Assembly: GCF_000296465.1 (NCBI RefSeq)
Contig: NZ_JH815204.1
Span: 612,113-676,112 of the forward strand
DNA length: 64,000 nucleotides
Direction of reading: 5' to 3'
Source of the DNA: Barnesiella intestinihominis YIT 11860
GTDB taxonomy: Bacteria > Bacteroidota > Bacteroidia > Bacteroidales > Barnesiellaceae
Shown: positions 62,731 through 64,000 of the stretch, piece after piece
Numbering within the stretch: the first letter of the stretch is position 1
Layout of the letters: each line of letters starts with the position of its first letter
Made by a program: the position numbers and the translations under genes
The notes under the pieces: generated by a model
What the model was told of the DNA's origin: nothing
What the model saw: only the letters and a program-made list of their open reading frames with translations
Databases searched by the model: none

Positions 62731-62766
62731 TATCTTTGCAATAAGATTCGTGTAAAATAAACCTAT

Positions 62767-63603
62767 ATGTTACAAGTCGGAAAATTCAATAAGCTCAAAG
62801 TTGTTAAAACGGTCGATTTCGGCGTTTACCTCGACGGGGGAGAGAAGGGAGAAATTTTATTACCACGGAAATTCGTTCCGGAACAATCATGCAGTGAAGG
62901 CGGAGAGATAGATGTCTTTGTTTATTATGATTCGGAAGACCGGCTTATTGCAACGACACAAAAACCGTATGCACAAGTAGGTGAATTTGCGTGGTTACAG
63001 GTAAAGTCGGTGAATAGAATCGGCGCATTTTTGGATTGGGGAGTAGAGGCGAAAGATTTGTTGGTCCCGTTTCGGGAACAAAATACGGATATGCAGCAAG
63101 GCGAGTTTTATATTGTATATGTATATCTCGACTTTGCTACCGGCCGAATAGTCGCTTCCGCAAAATTGGATAAATTTTTAGACAATGTCCCTCCTGAATA
63201 TGAGGCGAATCAACCTGTCGAAATCATAGTAACTCAAAGGACTCCGCTCGGATACAAGGTTATTATCGATAATTTGCATTGGGGGGTGATTTATCACAAC
63301 GAGATTTTCAGACCGATAACCATTGGGGAGCACTTGCGTGCTTATGTAAAACAAGTGAGAGAAGATGATAAGATCGATGTGATGTTACAGCTTCCGGGAT
63401 ATGAAAAAATAGACCCGTTGTGTGAATCGATTTTACAGAAGTTGAATGAAGCGGGAGGGGTGTTACGACTTTCGGATAAATCGCCCGCCGAGGAGATTGC
63501 ACATTATTTCCAGTGTAGCAAGAAGAGCTTTAAAAAAGCGATAGGCGCTTTGTATAAAGCTCGACGCATTGTTATCGAAGAGAACTCTATTCGTAAGTCA
63601 TAA
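62767..63603 (+). CDS. S1-like RNA-binding protein, CvfB family
   Basis: A 278-residue protein. Two or three S1-like beta-barrels are visible: about 1-60 (FNKLKVVKTVDFGVYLDGGE, GEILLPRKFVP), 65-135 (FAWLQVKSVNRIGAFLDWGV, KDLLVPF) and 145-215 (VIIDNLHWGVIYHNEIFRP). The C-terminal winged helix (about 220-278; LRLSDKSPAEEIAHYFQCSK, FKKAIGALYKARRIVI) completes the CvfB layout. CvfB binds RNA and influences virulence-factor expression in staphylococci; the role in Bacteroidetes is unknown. Its promoter is delivered by a 73-bp repeat. Confidence 0.92.
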   Translation: MLQVGKFNKLKVVKTVDFGVYLDGGEKGEILLPRKFVPEQSCSEGGEIDVFVYYDSEDRLIATTQKPYAQVGEFAWLQVKSVNRIGAFLDWGVEAKDLLVPFREQNTDMQQGEFYIVYVYLDFATGRIVASAKLDKFLDNVPPEYEANQPVEIIVTQRTPLGYKVIIDNLHWGVIYHNEIFRPITIGEHLRAYVKQVREDDKIDVMLQLPGYEKIDPLCESILQKLNEAGGVLRLSDKSPAEEIAHYFQCSKKSFKKAIGALYKARRIVIEENSIRKS

Positions 63604-64000
63604 TAACGGTTCGGTAGAAAATCCGAGGGGGTAGGCCGGAATTTTAACGAATGCGATGGATTGCATCCCCTGTGTTTCAGTAGCAATAGGGGAGTTGCCG
63701 ACGGAACGGTAGTTTTTGAGGAGAGGGATTGGAAAGATTTCATAAGTCTTTTTAGCAGTAGGGGTTAACCCCTCCGTCCTTGCGGACACCTCTCCTATTG
63801 CTTCGCCACACCCCGCAATGCTACGGGGCACGGCAGGGGAGGTGTTTTAAAATATCTCTGATAGTAAAAATTGAAACACCCCGTAAGGCTATGGGATACG
63901 GCAAGGGAGAGGGTCTAAAAAGTCTCTACGAATATTCTTTTTCCTCTCTATCTGCGAGTACAAGAGTTAAAAGATAATCTCCACTAATTATTGACTGAAC
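63604..64000. other. 397-bp gene-free end region with palindromic repeats
   Basis: No credible gene. It holds GC-rich palindromic repeat copies related to those at 36 kb, the clearest at 63786-63845, and degenerate ones near 63650-63700 and 63875-63915. Confidence 0.6.
63786..63845. repeat. Palindromic GC-rich intergenic repeat
   Basis: Ends ACACCTCTCCT and AGGGGAGGTGT are near-perfect reverse complements. The core CCACACCCCGCAATGCTACG matches, in reverse complement, the right half of the inverted repeat at 36.3 kb. Confidence 0.75.

Overview
The window looks like a chromosomal segment from the order Bacteroidales. The evidence is: two proteins with type IX secretion (T9SS) C-terminal sorting domains, a Rho factor with a long disordered N/Q-rich insert, a membrane-anchored TPR/AraC regulator, a DUF4827 lipoprotein, and almost every promoter being of the Bacteroides type (-33 TTTG, 19-20 bp spacer, -7 TAnnTTTG). 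The family cannot be fixed from this window; a Barnesiella/Coprobacter-like genome is a guess. I saw no rRNA, tRNA, CRISPR array, prophage or intact insertion sequence.

Layout. 0-4.7 kb (all minus): a two-component system (kinase cut by the window edge) and a TRIC / GtrA / GT2 / GT39 lipid-linked sugar transfer operon. 4.8-15 kb: a GHL10-type glycosidase with ManA, the pheS-crcB-nth operon, tilS, rho, a SecB-like protein, gpmA and ybaK. 15-22.4 kb (minus): dsbD, mazG, a TlpA-like protein that ends before any thioredoxin domain, topB and a Nudix hydrolase. 22.7-25.8 kb (plus): a DHH phosphoesterase, a DUF4827 lipoprotein and glmM. 25.8-36 kb (minus): a T9SS metallophosphoesterase, FocA, a T9SS multi-domain surface protein and a one-piece periplasm-to-DNA regulator. 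36-45 kb (minus): a charged unknown protein, a murein-peptide recycling pair (NlpC/P60 and dipeptide epimerase), and a tightly coupled biotin operon (small leader protein, bioA, bioF, a bioG-bioC fusion, bioD). 45-50 kb (plus): an unknown gene of atypical style, a lipoprotein, murB, a PhnP-like hydrolase, a double-CDGSH protein and a YhcH protein. 50-64 kb: an acetyltransferase, an OPT transporter, DUF2461, mutS2, glnS, a TPR protein, a glyoxalase-II-like hydrolase, rsmG, a DUF3298 lipoprotein and a CvfB-like protein.

Most of the window is ordinary housekeeping and envelope biology. The unusual structure is between the genes. Two related repeat types of 73 bp and 86-87 bp run exactly from one -7 promoter box to the next, so each unit carries a complete promoter. 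They occur singly or in tandem upstream of dsbD, the NlpC gene, the unknown gene at 45.2 kb, the lipoprotein at 46.2 kb, the CvfB-like gene and (decayed) the GHL10 gene. A second, palindromic GC-rich intergenic repeat lies at 36.1-36.4 kb and 63.6-63.9 kb, including a perfect 30-bp inverted repeat. Between the DUF2461 gene and mutS2 lies a 192-bp deletion derivative of an IS5-like element with terminal inverted repeats, a TAA target duplication and the remains of a transposase reading frame.
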